From assembly GCF_007858285.1 (NCBI RefSeq), contig NZ_VFIL01000004.1, positions 372,001 to 436,000 of the forward strand: a stretch of 64,000 bases of DNA. The letters are read 5' to 3'. Position 1 is the first letter of the stretch; every line of letters begins with the position of its first letter. The DNA is from Pseudomonas brenneri. GTDB taxonomy: Bacteria; Pseudomonadota; Gammaproteobacteria; Pseudomonadales; Pseudomonadaceae. Made by a program: the position numbers and the translations under genes. The notes under the pieces were generated by a model. That model saw only the letters and a list, made by a program, of their open reading frames with translations, made no database searches and was not told the origin of the DNA. Positions 26,734-36,470 of the stretch are shown piece after piece.

Positions 26734-27531
26734 TCACTGGGCCGGCAGCGGCGGGATCGCTTCCGTCGGTGCCGGCAGCAAAGGCGTGGCTGGCGCCGGT
26801 TCCGTCGGTTGCGCTGGCGTTTGCTGGGGCATGATCGGCGCTGTCTCCGGTGGCAGCGACAGCGGTTCCGAGACTGCTGGAGCAACAGGCGCAGCCGGCG
26901 CTTCATCGGGTGTCTCAACCTTCTCGATCAGCGGCGCGGGCTTGGGCTCCGGCACGCCAAGGTCAGCCTTGGGCGCCTCTTGAATGTGTTCGGCAGCCTT
27001 CACTTCCTGAGGCAGGAATACGTCCACCAAGGCAAAGTAGCGGTCATAGAACTTGGGCGAAGTGACCGTCTCGCTGGCCACCTTGACCATAGAGTCGTCG
27101 GTGGAGCCGATCGGCATCGATACCGAACCGAGTACACCCACCCCCAGGCTGGCGGAGTTATTGACCTTCTTCAGCGCATAGCGATCCTGCAGGGCGTTGG
27201 CAAACATGGTCGCATGATGCTCGCTGCTGCCATCTTCGGCACAGACCACGTTGAAACTGATCTGCAGATGGGTCTCACCGGTCTGCTGGAAACTCTTGTT
27301 GCCGCTCACCAGCTTGGGGTCGCTGCTGGTGATGATATAGCCCTGGCTGAGCAACGCCCGGCGTGCCGCTTCACAGGCCGCGACATCGCTGACCGGGTAA
27401 TTGCGTGAAAACGTACCGGAGTCGTCGAAATTCTCATGTTCGTAGATAGCGGTCTTGGGCGACGAGCAGCCCGTGGCGCCTGCCAGCACCAGCGCAAGCG
27501 CGAGGCCACGCAAGTGAAATGAAGTCGACAT
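26734..27531 (-). CDS. DUF2242-type lipoprotein with proline-rich tail
   Basis: This 265-residue protein has a lipoprotein signal (ALALVLAGATGCSS, lipidated Cys22). A globular domain follows (about 28-175: YEHENFDDSGTFSRNYPVSD, SGNKSFQQTGETHLQISFNVVC), which I associate with the DUF2242 group. The C-terminal 90 residues are low complexity, rich in Pro, Ala and Glu, and probably disordered, perhaps spanning the cell-wall layer. Function is unknown. The stop abuts the stop of the convergent aceE paralogue with no spacing. The tail is typical of proteins that vary in length between strains. Confidence 0.75.
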   Translation of the reverse strand: MSTSFHLRGLALALVLAGATGCSSPKTAIYEHENFDDSGTFSRNYPVSDVAACEAARRALLSQGYIITSSDPKLVSGNKSFQQTGETHLQISFNVVCAEDGSSEHHATMFANALQDRYALKKVNNSASLGVGVLGSVSMPIGSTDDSMVKVASETVTSPKFYDRYFALVDVFLPQEVKAAEHIQEAPKADLGVPEPKPAPLIEKVETPDEAPAAPVAPAVSEPLSLPPETAPIMPQQTPAQPTEPAPATPLLPAPTEAIPPLPAQ

Positions 27532-27575
27532 TGATGATCCTGAGGAAAACGGTCAGGGCGGTATTGTGCAACAGA

Positions 27576-28520
27576 TCATGTGGTCTGCGCGCGGATTCCT
27601 GTGGGTAAGACGCCAGCGGCTGACGCGACGCCAGGCGTAGGAAAAAGCCTGGCACTCATATGATCGATAAACACCCGCAGTTTGGCCGAGGCATGCCGAC
27701 TTGACGGCCATAGCATCCAGAAGCTGCCGTGGTGCTCAAGGTAATCGTCCAGTACCCGTTGCAGGCGGCCCTGCTCCACGGAATCACGAACCATGAAGTC
27801 CGGCAGGCAGGCGATCCCCAGGCCTTCATGCACCACATGGTTCAACGACTCGATGGTGGTGCTGATCAACGGCGCGCGCAACACGGGCTCGGGCTCACCC
27901 GGTAGATGGCGCAATGGCCAGGCTTCCAGCTTGCCCGTGGCGCAGAATTTGTGGCGCAGGCAGGCGTGGCGATTCAGATCCGTAGGACAAACCGGTGTGC
28001 CATGTAGGGCGAAGTACTGTGCCGATCCCACCAACACCAACCGATAGTGCCCCAGCAGTCGGGCCGTCAGCCGCGAATCCTCAGGTTTACCGGTGCGCAC
28101 CACGGCGTCGAATCCTTCTTCGATCACATCCACCATACGGTCGGAAAAATCCACGTCCAACTCGATATCCGGATAAGCCCGCATGAACTCGGTCAGCACC
28201 GGCATCAACAAGCCCCGGACCTGGGGCAAGCTGATACGCAATTTGCCACGGGGGATGGCCGTCGCTTCGATCAACTCCTGCTCCGCCGCGTCCACTTCAG
28301 CCAGGATCCGCCGCGATCGTTCGAGGAACAGCGCGCCCTCGGCAGTCAGGGTGATACTGCGGGTGCTGCGATGAAACAGGCGCACACCCAGGCGTTGCTC
28401 CATACGCGCAATGCTTTTGCCGACGGCCGAGGAAGACACCCCCAGCACGCGACCGGCCTGGGTAAAGCTGCGGGTTTCCGCGACCTGCACAAACACCGAA
28501 ATACTGCCCAGGCTGTCCAT
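27576..28520 (-). CDS. LysR-family transcriptional regulator
   Basis: This 314-residue protein has a helix-turn-helix at VAETRSFTQAGRVLGVSSSAV, then GKSIARMEQRLGVRLFHRST, and a LysR substrate domain with YPDIELDVDFSDRMVDVIEEGFDAVVRTG, the pattern of the CrgA/DmlR-like subgroup. GGAAGGGA precedes the ATG. It is divergent from the MFS exporter gene, with 126 bases between starts, so it probably controls that transporter. Confidence 0.9.
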   Translation of the reverse strand: MDSLGSISVFVQVAETRSFTQAGRVLGVSSSAVGKSIARMEQRLGVRLFHRSTRSITLTAEGALFLERSRRILAEVDAAEQELIEATAIPRGKLRISLPQVRGLLMPVLTEFMRAYPDIELDVDFSDRMVDVIEEGFDAVVRTGKPEDSRLTARLLGHYRLVLVGSAQYFALHGTPVCPTDLNRHACLRHKFCATGKLEAWPLRHLPGEPEPVLRAPLISTTIESLNHVVHEGLGIACLPDFMVRDSVEQGRLQRVLDDYLEHHGSFWMLWPSSRHASAKLRVFIDHMSARLFPTPGVASAAGVLPTGIRAQTT

Positions 28521-28646
28521 TGTCCCTTCCTGCTGATTACGGACATAAACATCCGATAAGTTCGGAACCTTAGCCTATTTTTCCCAACGCTTCAGCCCCC
28601 TACTCTGCCCCAATGTCCTGATGCCTTGAATACGGAGCCGAGCCAC

Positions 28647-29825
28647 ATGAACGACAGCAGTACAACCCAATGCCTGTCCAGCCCCCGCGAACGCCTGCCC
28701 ATGATGGGTTTGCTGGCGCTGGCCACCGCCGGTTTCATCACCATCCTCACCGAAGCGATGCCCGCCGGCCTGCTGCCCCAGATGAGCGCCGGCCTGGGGG
28801 TTAGCGAGGCGCTGGTCGGCCAACTCGTGACGCTGTATGCCCTTGGTTCGTTGCTGGCCGCCATTCCCTTGACCATCGCCACCCGTGGCTGGCGGCGCCG
28901 GCCCTTGCTGCTGATCGCCATTGGCGGCTTTGCGCTGGTCAACAGTGTCACGGCGCTTTCCAGTGTCTATTGGCTGACGCTGGTTGCGCGCTTGCTGGCC
29001 GGGGTCTTTGCGGGCTTGCTCTGGGCGCTGCTGGCGGGATATGCCAGCCGCATGGTGGCGCCACACCTGCAAGGCCGGGCGATTGCCGTGGCGATGCTTG
29101 GTGCCCCCCTGGCGCTGTCCCTCGGGGTGCCGGCCGGGACCTTTCTCGGCACGGCGGTAGGCTGGCGCTTGAGCTTTGCGATCATGACCGGGCTGACCGT
29201 GGTGCTGTTGGCGTGGGTACGCTGGCAGGTGCCCGATTTTGCCGGGCAAGGGGCGCAACAGCGTCTGGGCTTACGCCAGGTCCTGTGCTTGCCGGGGGTA
29301 CGTCCGGTGCTGTGGGTGACCTTTACCTACGTGCTGGCGCATAACATTCTGTACACCTACATCGCGCCGTTCCTGGTGCCCGCCGGGATCGCCGCTGACA
29401 TTGACCAGGTGCTGCTGGTGTTTGGCCTGGCTGCACTGATGGGGATCTGGATCGTCGGCCTGTTGATTGATCGGCGCCTCCACACCCTGCTGCTGGTCAG
29501 TTGTGTGATGTTTGGCGCGGCGGCGTTGGGGTTGGGGTTGTGGATGACGGATGCCGATATCGTCTATGCATCCATCGCCCTCTGGGGATTGGCCTTTGGT
29601 GGTTTGCCTGCCCTGCTGCAAACGGCATTGGCCAAGTCTGCCGGCAACTCTGCGGATGCTGCCCAATCAATGCTGGTGACGGTGTGGAACCTGGGAATTG
29701 CCGGCGGCGGGCTGGTAGGTGGTGTGCTGCTGCAAGGATGGGGCGTGATGTCCTTTCCCTGGGCGGTCGCTGGCTTGGCCATGCTGGCATTGATCGCAAC
29801 CTTAAAGACCCGGAGCCCCCAGTAA
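28647..29825 (+). CDS. MFS transporter, drug/sugar efflux type
   Basis: This 392-residue, 12-helix MFS protein starts at the ATG at 28647 (MNDSSTTQCL), with GGAG nine bases before it. The N-terminal LATAGFITILTEAMPAGLLPQMSAGLGVSEALVGQLVTLYALGS (shown as one region, helices 1-2) is characteristic of DHA1 exporters such as the AraJ/YdhP group. It is paired with the divergent LysR regulator. The substrate is not predictable. A REPIN follows the stop by two bases. Confidence 0.9.
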   Translation: MNDSSTTQCLSSPRERLPMMGLLALATAGFITILTEAMPAGLLPQMSAGLGVSEALVGQLVTLYALGSLLAAIPLTIATRGWRRRPLLLIAIGGFALVNSVTALSSVYWLTLVARLLAGVFAGLLWALLAGYASRMVAPHLQGRAIAVAMLGAPLALSLGVPAGTFLGTAVGWRLSFAIMTGLTVVLLAWVRWQVPDFAGQGAQQRLGLRQVLCLPGVRPVLWVTFTYVLAHNILYTYIAPFLVPAGIAADIDQVLLVFGLAALMGIWIVGLLIDRRLHTLLLVSCVMFGAAALGLGLWMTDADIVYASIALWGLAFGGLPALLQTALAKSAGNSADAAQSMLVTVWNLGIAGGGLVGGVLLQGWGVMSFPWAVAGLAMLALIATLKTRSPQ

Positions 29826-29827
29826 GG

Positions 29828-29925
29828 TAGGAGCGAGCTTGCTCGCGAAAGACGTTAACGATAAAGGGGGCTTGCTGGGTATACGCGGCGCTCTCAGGTT
29901 CTTCGCGAGCACGCTCGCGCCTACA
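29828..29925. repeat. REPIN of the TAGGAGCGAGC type
   Basis: Starts TAGGAGCGAGCTTGCTCGCG and ends with a slightly mutated inverse CGAGCACGCTCGCGCCTACA. The inner part shares TTAACGATAA with the copies at 15081 and 53038. It lies between the convergent MFS and ppiD genes. Confidence 0.88.
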
Positions 29926-29943
29926 AAACCTCGGTGCGCAGGC

Positions 29944-29980
29944 AAAAAAAGACCCCGGCTTTCAGGCCGGGGTCTTTTTT
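29944..29980. terminator. Bidirectional rho-independent terminator
   Basis: GACCCCGGC-TTTCAG-GCCGGGGTC is flanked by A7 on the left and T6 on the right, so it can end transcripts on both strands. It serves ppiD (stop at 29998, minus strand) and probably the MFS gene. Confidence 0.92.
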
Positions 29981-29997
29981 AAGGCTATCTCACGACA

Positions 29998-31869
29998 TCA
30001 GAACCGCTTGATGTCAGCCTTGGCTTCCAGTTCCTTACGGAACGCAGCGAAGTCTTGCTGACCGACCCGCGAAGCGAGGAAGCGACGATACTGCTCCTTC
30101 TCTTCATCGGTAGGTGCAGCCCCTTCGTTGACGCTGTTCAAGCGTACGATCATCAAGCTGCCGTCAGGCAGGGTCACGTCGGCAAAGGTCGGTTTGTCCT
30201 TCGCCGCCGGCTTGGCCATGCGGAACAGAGCCTGCAGCACGGCAGGCTCAACGCCTTCCTGGCCACGGGTGGCTGCTTCAGTGACTTTCCAGGCCTGGCC
30301 ATCAACCGGCTTATCCAACGGCAACTTGCCATCACGCAGGCTGGCGATCAGTTCGTCAGCGTGAGTCTTCGCCGCAGCGCTTGCACGCTCCTTGGTCAAC
30401 TGTGCACGGATGGCCGTTTCCACGCTTGCCAGTGGCAGTTGCTCAGGCTTGCGGTGCTCTTTGGCGCGCAGGACCACGATGGTTTCCGGATCCAGCTCGA
30501 TGGCGGTGCTGTTGGCACCTTCATCCAGCACTTCAGGACTGAAAGCAGCCTGGATCACGGCACGGTTGGCCGCGATGCCTTCACCACCTTCACGGCCAAA
30601 CGGCGCCGAGGTGTGTACGGTCAGCTTCAGGTCCGAGGCCGGCTGGACCAGGTCGGAGGCTTCAAATGCCGCGTCTTCCAGTTGCTTGGTCGCCTCGACG
30701 AAGCGCTGCTCCACTTGCTGGGTCTTCAGCTCGCGGGTCAGTTTGTCTTTCAGGCTGGCGAACGATGGCACTTCAGGTGCTTCAACGCCCAACAGCTTGA
30801 TCAGGTGCCAGCCGAAGCTGGAACGTACCGGCGCCGAAACCTGGTCCTTGTTCAAGGCGTACAGGGCGGTTTCGAAGTCAGGATCGTAGACACCAGGACC
30901 TGCAAAACCCAGGTCGCCGCCATTGTTGGCCGAACCTGGATCCTGGGAGAACTCCTTGGCCAGGGCCTCGAAGCTTTCGCCCTTGGCCAGGCGCGCCTGG
31001 ACCTCTTCGATCTTGGCCTTGGCTTGCGCCTCGGTCATCTTGTCGTTGACTTCGATCAGGATGTGCGCGGCACGACGCTGTTCAGCGAGGTTGGCGGTCT
31101 CTTTCTCGTACAGGGCCTGCAGCTCATCGTCCTTGACCGTTACCTGGTCAAAGAACGAAGCCTTCTTCAGCTCCAGGTAGTCGATGACGACCTGGTCCGG
31201 GGTCATGAACTCCTTGGCGTGCTGGTCGTAGTAAGCCTTGACCTCGTCGTCGGTGAGTTTCACGGCACCCGGGTCGGCCTTGACGCTGACGGTGGCGAAA
31301 TCACGGGTCTGTTTTTCCAGACGCGCGAAGTTCAGGACTTCCTGGTCGGTGACAAAACCGCTGCCGGCAATGCCTGCGCGCAGTTGGCCGATGAGCATTT
31401 CCTGGGTCAGCATCTGACGGAACTGCATACGGCTGTAGCCCAGTTGACGGATCACCTGGTCGAAGCGTTCAGCGCTGAACTTGCCGTCTTCCTGGAATTC
31501 CGGCGTCTGCAGGATCACTTGGTCCAGTGCAGCTTCCGAGAAGGAGAACTTCGAATCGGCCGCGCCTTGCAGCAGCAGCTTACGATCGATCAGGCCCTTG
31601 AGGGCCGCTTCGCGCAGCATTTTTTCATCCAGCAAGGACGCGTCGAAGTCCTTGCCCAATTGTTGCATCAGCTGCCGACGTTGCATGTCGACGGCCTGGC
31701 TCAGCTCGTTCTGACTGATTTCTTCACCATTGACCTTGGCCGCGTCCTGGCTGTTGGTCGTAGCCTGGAAAATGGCCTCGATACCGGTGAAGGCCATCAG
31801 TACAACGATGAGCCCGATAATGGTCTTGGCAATCCAGCCTTGTGAATTGTCCCTGATATTCTGCAGCAT
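29998..31869 (-). CDS. ppiD: Periplasmic folding chaperone PpiD (SurA/parvulin family)
   Basis: This 623-residue protein is anchored by one N-terminal helix (WIAKTIIGLIVVLMAFTGIEAIF). A SurA-like N-domain follows (VNGEEISQNELSQAVDMQRRQL), then a parvulin domain with RRAAHILIEVND and SQDPGSANNGGDLGFAGPG (about 265-360), then a long C-terminal chaperone part. PpiD assists proteins leaving the Sec translocon, and in E. coli its parvulin domain has little isomerase activity. It is the last gene before a bidirectional terminator and lies downstream of hupB, separated by the tRNA-like element and a hairpin terminator. Confidence 0.95.
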   Translation of the reverse strand: MLQNIRDNSQGWIAKTIIGLIVVLMAFTGIEAIFQATTNSQDAAKVNGEEISQNELSQAVDMQRRQLMQQLGKDFDASLLDEKMLREAALKGLIDRKLLLQGAADSKFSFSEAALDQVILQTPEFQEDGKFSAERFDQVIRQLGYSRMQFRQMLTQEMLIGQLRAGIAGSGFVTDQEVLNFARLEKQTRDFATVSVKADPGAVKLTDDEVKAYYDQHAKEFMTPDQVVIDYLELKKASFFDQVTVKDDELQALYEKETANLAEQRRAAHILIEVNDKMTEAQAKAKIEEVQARLAKGESFEALAKEFSQDPGSANNGGDLGFAGPGVYDPDFETALYALNKDQVSAPVRSSFGWHLIKLLGVEAPEVPSFASLKDKLTRELKTQQVEQRFVEATKQLEDAAFEASDLVQPASDLKLTVHTSAPFGREGGEGIAANRAVIQAAFSPEVLDEGANSTAIELDPETIVVLRAKEHRKPEQLPLASVETAIRAQLTKERASAAAKTHADELIASLRDGKLPLDKPVDGQAWKVTEAATRGQEGVEPAVLQALFRMAKPAAKDKPTFADVTLPDGSLMIVRLNSVNEGAAPTDEEKEQYRRFLASRVGQQDFAAFRKELEAKADIKRF

Positions 31870-31929
31870 GCGTCCCCCAGAAACGGTTGAACTTCAAAAT
31901 TAGGCAACCGTGGAGCGTGGGTAGAATCC

Positions 31930-31963
31930 GGATAGAAGAAAGGCGCATCCGAGGATGCGCCTT
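31930..31963 (-). terminator. Terminator downstream of hupB and the tRNA-like element
   Basis: On the minus strand AAGGCGCATCC pairs with GGATGCGCCTT, followed by TCTTCT. It sits 8 bases after the CCA end of the tRNA-like structure, so a hupB transcript would end here with that structure in its 3' part. Confidence 0.8.
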
Positions 31964-31971
31964 CTCGTAAC

Positions 31972-32045
31972 TGGCGGAACGGACGGGTGTTGAACCCGCC
32001 CCCCGGCGTAGCGACCCAATGGATACTTGGGTCAGTTGCCGCTCC
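31972..32045 (-). ncRNA. tRNA-like element without D arm, 3' of hupB
   Basis: Read on the minus strand, 74 bases fold as follows. A 7-bp acceptor-like stem pairs GGAGCGG with CCGTTCC (one G-T), followed by G-CCA. A T-arm has stem GCGGG/CCCGT and the 7-base loop TTCAACA that fits the T-loop pattern. A hairpin has GACCCAA/TTGGGTC and the 7-base loop GTATCCA. Only CAACT stands where the D arm should be, and the second stem is 7 instead of 5 pairs, so it is not a normal tRNA. Upstream, GGCCGGAC/GTCTGGCC (about 32052-32071) forms another hairpin. It may be a decayed tRNA or a structured 3' UTR or small RNA of hupB. Confidence 0.5.
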
Positions 32046-32098
32046 GCTGCCAGGCCAGACCTGCGTCCGGCCCGGATAGGCAAAGGCTTGAACGAAGC

Positions 32099-32371
32099 TT
32101 AGTTAACGGCTTCTTTCAGGGCTTTACCGGCTTTGAAACCTGGTTTCTTGGCAGCAGCGATTTGCAGTGCTTTGCCAGTCTGTGGGTTACGGCCAGTGCG
32201 AGCTGGACGATCGGTCACAGAGAAAGTGCCGAAGCCTACCAGTACCACGGAGTCGCCGGCCTTGAGAGCGCCAGTGACGGATTCGATTACTGCGTCCAGC
32301 GCACGGCCAGCAGCGGCTTTCGGGATATCAGCAGATGCGGCGATAGCATCAATCAGTTCCGACTTGTTCAC
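32099..32371 (-). CDS. hupB: DNA-binding protein HU-beta
   Basis: This 90-residue protein starts at GTG (32371; [11 protein letters not shown]) with AAGGGG seven bases upstream, the normal length for HU. It shows the family features: an N-terminal helical dimer domain, [14 protein letters not shown], and the DNA-binding arm [17 protein letters not shown] with its tip Pro. It compacts and bends DNA in the nucleoid. It lies downstream of lon in the conserved lon-hupB-ppiD order, with its own promoter in between. Confidence 0.96.
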   Translation of the reverse strand: MNKSELIDAIAASADIPKAAAGRALDAVIESVTGALKAGDSVVLVGFGTFSVTDRPARTGRNPQTGKALQIAAAKKPGFKAGKALKEAVN

Positions 32372-32464
32372 TCTAAGTCCCCTTATATCTATTGAGTATG
32401 ATTCTAAGTTTTTTGGTGAAAGCAAAAACCAGTGCTGAATGGCCTACAGACACTTAAGAGCCGC

Positions 32465-32494
32465 TTTATAACAAGGGCTCTAAAAATCTGTCAA
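32465..32494 (-). promoter_or_regulatory. Sigma70-type promoter of hupB
   Basis: On the minus strand TTGACA (32494-32489) and TATAAA (32470-32465) are separated by 18 bases; the -35 box is a perfect match. It lies about 95 bases upstream of the hupB start, in the lon-hupB gap. Confidence 0.7.
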
Positions 32495-32517
32495 GGAAGC
32501 CCCCAGGCTTAAACGTA

Positions 32518-34914
32518 TTAATGCGTGCTAATTCTTTCCTTAGAGTCAGTCTCGCGCTTTTCGTCCTTCGCGACTATCTCGGGAGCCACATCCGGCAAGG
32601 GCTCCGGCGCGTATTGCAGCGCAATTTGCAGGACCTCGTCAATCCATTTAACCGGTTTAATCTGCAGATCCTGCTTAATGTTGTCAGGAATTTCCTTCAA
32701 ATCGCGAACATTCTCTTCCGGAATGATCACGGTCTTGATACCACCGCGGTGTGCAGCAAGCAATTTCTCTTTCAAGCCACCGATGGCCAATACCTGACCA
32801 CGCAGGGTAATTTCCCCGGTCATGGCCACATCAGCGCGTACCGGGATGCCGGTCAGGGCCGAGACCAGGGCCGTGCACATGCCTACGCCAGCGCTAGGGC
32901 CGTCTTTGGGTGTAGCCCCCTCAGGCATGTGGATGTGAGTGTCGTGCTTCTCGTGGAAGTCCAGGGGGATTCCCAGGCTACGGGCGCGACTGCGCACCAC
33001 GGTCTGCGCGGCGGTGATGGACTCGACCATCACGTCACCCAAAGAACCGGTCTTGATCAATTGCCCTTTGCCAGGAATCACTGCGGCTTCGATAGTCAAC
33101 AATTCGCCGCCTACCTGGGTCCACGCCAGGCCAGTGACCTGCCCTACCTGGTCCTGCTGCTCGGCCAAACCGTAGCGGAATTTACGCACACCCAGGTAAT
33201 GCTCCAACGAGTCGGCCGTAGCCTTCACGGAGAAGCGTTTTTCCAGTGCATGCTCCTTGACCGCCTTGCGGCAAATTTTCGCAATCTGGCGTTCAAGCCC
33301 CCGCACACCGGCCTCGCGAGTGTAGTAGCGCACGATATCGCGGATCGCCTCGACATCGAATTCGATCTCGCCCTTCTTCAGGCCATTGGCCGAAATCTGC
33401 TTGGGCGCAAGGTATTTGACCGCGATATTGATCTTCTCGTCTTCGGTGTAACCCGGCAGACGAATCACCTCCATCCGGTCCAGCAAGGCTGGCGGAATGT
33501 TCATGGAGTTGGAGGTGCACAGGAACATTACGTCAGACAAGTCGTAATCGACTTCCAGGTAATGATCGTTGAAATTGTGGTTCTGCTCGGGGTCGAGTAC
33601 TTCCAGCAGGGCCGATGCTGGATCGCCACGCATGTCGCTGCCCATTTTGTCGATTTCATCGAGCAGGAACAGCGGGTTGCGCACCCCGACCTTTGTCATC
33701 TTTTGAATCAATCTTCCCGGCATCGAACCGATGTAAGTCCGGCGATGGCCGCGAATTTCCGCCTCGTCACGCACGCCACCGAGGGCCATACGCACGAATT
33801 TACGGTTTGTTGCACTGGCGATCGACTCAGCCAACGAGGTTTTACCCACGCCAGGAGGACCCACCAGGCACAACACCGGGCCGCGAATCTTCTTCACCCG
33901 CTTCTGCACGGCGAGGTATTCGAGGATGCGCTCCTTGACCTCTTCAAGGCCGTAGTGATCGGCATCGAGGATGTCTTCGGCACGCGCCAGGTCCAGGCGT
34001 ACCTTGGTCTGGGCTTTCCACGGTACCTGCACCAGCCAGTCGATGTAGGAACGAACCACGGTGGCTTCGGCCGACATCGGCGACATTTGCTTGAGCTTGT
34101 TCAGCTCGGCGGTGGCTTTGGTCAGGGCGTCTTTCGGCAGGCCAGCGGCGTCGATGCGCTTTTTCAGCTCTTCGATTTCGTTGTGGCCTTCCTCGCTATC
34201 GCCGAGTTCCTTCTGAATGGCCTTCATCTGCTCATTCAGGTAGTACTCGCGCTGGCTGCGCTCCATCTGTTTCTTTACGCGGCCACGAATGCGCTTCTCG
34301 ACCTGCAACAGGTCAATCTCGGCATCCAGCAGCGCCAGGACGTGCTCGACCCGGGTCGACAGGTCGATGATTTCGAGGATGTCCTGCTTCTGCTCGATTT
34401 TCAGCGCCATGTGCGCGGCCATGGTGTCGACCAGGCGGCTTGGCTCATCGATGCTGTTGAGGGAGGACAGGACTTCAGCCGGGACTTTCTTGCCCAGTTG
34501 CACGTATTGCTCGAACTGGGACAGCAGGCTACGCACAAAGACTTCGGATTCGCGCTCAGGTGCATCGACTTCGTCGATCAATGCCACTTCCGCACGCAGG
34601 TGGCCATCCACCTCCATGAAGCGCTCGACCGCCCCGCGCTGCTCACCTTCGACCAGCACCTTGACGGTGCCATCCGGCAGCTTGAGCAATTGCAGAACGG
34701 TTGCAATAGTACCAACGCGATACAGGGCGTCTTCGCCAGGATCGTCGTCAGCCGGGTTTCTCTGGGCCAACAGCAGGATCTGCTTGTCGCCCGTCATCGC
34801 TGCCTCAAGGGCTTCGATAGACTTCTCGCGCCCCACGAACAGCGGGATAACCATGTGCGGATACACAACCACATCACGCAATGGCAGGAGAGGCAATTCA
34901 ATGGTTGTCTTCAT
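32518..34914 (-). CDS. lon: ATP-dependent protease Lon
   Basis: This 798-residue protein has an N-terminal substrate domain ([23 protein letters not shown]), a coiled middle region, an AAA+ module with Walker [16 protein letters not shown] and Walker [12 protein letters not shown], and the C-terminal protease domain with the catalytic serine in [11 protein letters not shown] and the lysine in [13 protein letters not shown]. It degrades misfolded and regulatory proteins in the cytosol. An upstream sequence on the same strand matches a heat-shock sigma32 promoter (see 34955-34983). The C-terminal tail ends in a charged segment rich in Glu, Lys and Arg. Confidence 0.97.
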   Translation of the reverse strand: MKTTIELPLLPLRDVVVYPHMVIPLFVGREKSIEALEAAMTGDKQILLLAQRNPADDDPGEDALYRVGTIATVLQLLKLPDGTVKVLVEGEQRGAVERFMEVDGHLRAEVALIDEVDAPERESEVFVRSLLSQFEQYVQLGKKVPAEVLSSLNSIDEPSRLVDTMAAHMALKIEQKQDILEIIDLSTRVEHVLALLDAEIDLLQVEKRIRGRVKKQMERSQREYYLNEQMKAIQKELGDSEEGHNEIEELKKRIDAAGLPKDALTKATAELNKLKQMSPMSAEATVVRSYIDWLVQVPWKAQTKVRLDLARAEDILDADHYGLEEVKERILEYLAVQKRVKKIRGPVLCLVGPPGVGKTSLAESIASATNRKFVRMALGGVRDEAEIRGHRRTYIGSMPGRLIQKMTKVGVRNPLFLLDEIDKMGSDMRGDPASALLEVLDPEQNHNFNDHYLEVDYDLSDVMFLCTSNSMNIPPALLDRMEVIRLPGYTEDEKINIAVKYLAPKQISANGLKKGEIEFDVEAIRDIVRYYTREAGVRGLERQIAKICRKAVKEHALEKRFSVKATADSLEHYLGVRKFRYGLAEQQDQVGQVTGLAWTQVGGELLTIEAAVIPGKGQLIKTGSLGDVMVESITAAQTVVRSRARSLGIPLDFHEKHDTHIHMPEGATPKDGPSAGVGMCTALVSALTGIPVRADVAMTGEITLRGQVLAIGGLKEKLLAAHRGGIKTVIIPEENVRDLKEIPDNIKQDLQIKPVKWIDEVLQIALQYAPEPLPDVAPEIVAKDEKRETDSKERISTH

Positions 34915-34954
34915 GATTTCGCCTCTATGACAGATGAAAGTAAGCTTGAAACCA

Positions 34955-34983
34955 AGATGGGGGCTGCGTGTAAAAAAAACAAG
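34955..34983 (-). promoter_or_regulatory. Sigma32 (RpoH)-type heat-shock promoter of lon
   Basis: On the minus strand CTTGTTT (34983-34977; consensus CTTGAAA) is followed after 14 bases by CCCCATCT (34962-34955; consensus CCCCATNT). It lies about 40 bases upstream of the lon start codon. It agrees with the known heat induction of lon in E. coli. Confidence 0.7.
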
Positions 34984-35021
34984 CTCAATGCTGGCAGTTA
35001 CACACAGTAAAAATCCTCATG

Positions 35022-35053
35022 AAAAACAAAGGGGCCCCTAGAGGCCCCTTGTT
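35022..35053 (-). terminator. Terminator downstream of clpX
   Basis: On the minus strand ACAAGGGGCC-TCTAGG-GGCCCCTTTGT is followed by TTTT. It lies 22 bases after the clpX stop and separates the clpPX unit from lon. Confidence 0.85.
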
Positions 35054-35074
35054 TGTACCGAAACTGCGCAACGC

Positions 35075-36358
35075 TTATGCGTCTGGCGCAGCCTTGGCAG
35101 TCGGCTCACTGTTTTCGTAGATATACAGTGGCTTGGACTTACCTTCTATAACGCTTTCGTCGATCACCACTTTACTCACCTCGGACTGCGAGGGGATTTC
35201 GTACATGGTGTCGAGCAGTACGCCTTCGAGAATCGAACGCAAACCGCGTGCGCCGGTCTTGCGCTCCAGTGCCCGCTTGGCCACCGACTTGAGCGCGTCA
35301 GAACGGAACTCAAGGTCCACGCCTTCCATTTCGAACAGCTTGGCGTATTGCTTGGTCAGGGCGTTTTTCGGCTCGGTGAGGATCTGAATCAGAGCAGCCT
35401 CATCCAGCTCGTCCAACGTGGCCAGGACCGGCAGACGACCAACGAATTCCGGGATCAGACCAAACTTGACCAAATCGTCAGGCTCGACTTCACGCAGGGA
35501 CTCGCCCACCTTCTTGCCTTCTTCCTTGCTGCGCACTTCTGCACTGAAACCAATGCCACCCCGAGTGGAACGCTGCTGGATGACCTTTTCCAGACCGGAG
35601 AACGCGCCGCCACAGATAAACAGGATGTTGCGCGTATCAACCTGCAGGAATTCCTGCTGCGGGTGCTTGCGGCCGCCTTGGGGCGGTACGGAAGCGACCG
35701 TGCCTTCAATCAGCTTCAGCAGGGCTTGCTGCACGCCTTCACCGGAAACATCCCGAGTGATCGACGGGTTGTCGGACTTGCGCGAAATCTTGTCGATTTC
35801 ATCGATATAGACAATACCCATCTGGGCTTTCTCTACGTCGTAGTCGCACTTCTGCAGCAGTTTCTGAATGATGTTCTCGACATCTTCACCCACGTAGCCA
35901 GCCTCGGTGAGGGTGGTGGCGTCGGCGATGGTGAACGGAACGTTCAGCAGGCGAGCGAGGGTTTCTGCAAGCAGGGTCTTACCCGAGCCTGTAGGACCGA
36001 TCAGCAAGATGTTGCTCTTGCCGAGTTCGACTTCGTCGCCTTTCTTGTCACGCTGGTTCAAGCGCTTGTAGTGGTTGTACACCGCTACGGCCAGAACCTT
36101 CTTTGCACGCTCTTGACCAATCACGTACTGGTCAAGGATGCCGCTGATTTCTTTAGGCGAAGGCAATTTATGCGCGCTGCTTTCGGCCTGTGCCTCCTGC
36201 ACCTCCTCACGGATGATGTCATTGCACAGGTCGACGCACTCGTCGCAGATAAAGACCGAGGGGCCGGCAATCAATTTGCGCACTTCATGCTGGCTTTTGC
36301 CACAGAAGGAGCAATAGAGCAGCTTGCCGTTGTCCTCGCCGTTGCGGGTGTCAGTCAT
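35075..36358 (-). CDS. clpX: ClpX, ATPase subunit of the ClpXP protease
   Basis: This 427-residue protein starts at the ATG at 36358 ([10 protein letters not shown]). The N-terminal zinc-binding domain has [11 protein letters not shown] and [10 protein letters not shown]. The AAA+ module has Walker [16 protein letters not shown], Walker [12 protein letters not shown], and the pore and IGF loop regions, with KIGF-type loop at [10 protein letters not shown]. It unfolds tagged substrates and feeds them to ClpP, encoded 112 bases upstream in the same direction. The length is normal for Pseudomonas. Confidence 0.97.
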   Translation of the reverse strand: MTDTRNGEDNGKLLYCSFCGKSQHEVRKLIAGPSVFICDECVDLCNDIIREEVQEAQAESSAHKLPSPKEISGILDQYVIGQERAKKVLAVAVYNHYKRLNQRDKKGDEVELGKSNILLIGPTGSGKTLLAETLARLLNVPFTIADATTLTEAGYVGEDVENIIQKLLQKCDYDVEKAQMGIVYIDEIDKISRKSDNPSITRDVSGEGVQQALLKLIEGTVASVPPQGGRKHPQQEFLQVDTRNILFICGGAFSGLEKVIQQRSTRGGIGFSAEVRSKEEGKKVGESLREVEPDDLVKFGLIPEFVGRLPVLATLDELDEAALIQILTEPKNALTKQYAKLFEMEGVDLEFRSDALKSVAKRALERKTGARGLRSILEGVLLDTMYEIPSQSEVSKVVIDESVIEGKSKPLYIYENSEPTAKAAPDA

Positions 36359-36470
36359 TCGTTCGATCCAAATCCGATAGGCTTGCAACACAAGATGAAG
36401 GCTTATGCGGGCTTTTTCAAGCCCGCCAGTGGTCGGACATGCCGACCAGCCCTATTTTGAGCTGCTTATA

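Noticed and set aside
30055..31845. 596-codon open frame antisense to ppiD
   Set aside because: It mirrors the codon pattern of ppiD in a high-GC genome and has no recognisable domain; similar long antisense frames occur opposite lon, fadH and aceE.
31972..32045. tRNA-Sec (selC) gene
   Set aside because: The acceptor has 7 pairs, there is no D arm and no long variable arm or TCA anticodon. selA/selB are not nearby.
32521..35010. 829-codon open frame antisense to lon
   Set aside because: Same reason: Lon has clear motifs and this frame has none.
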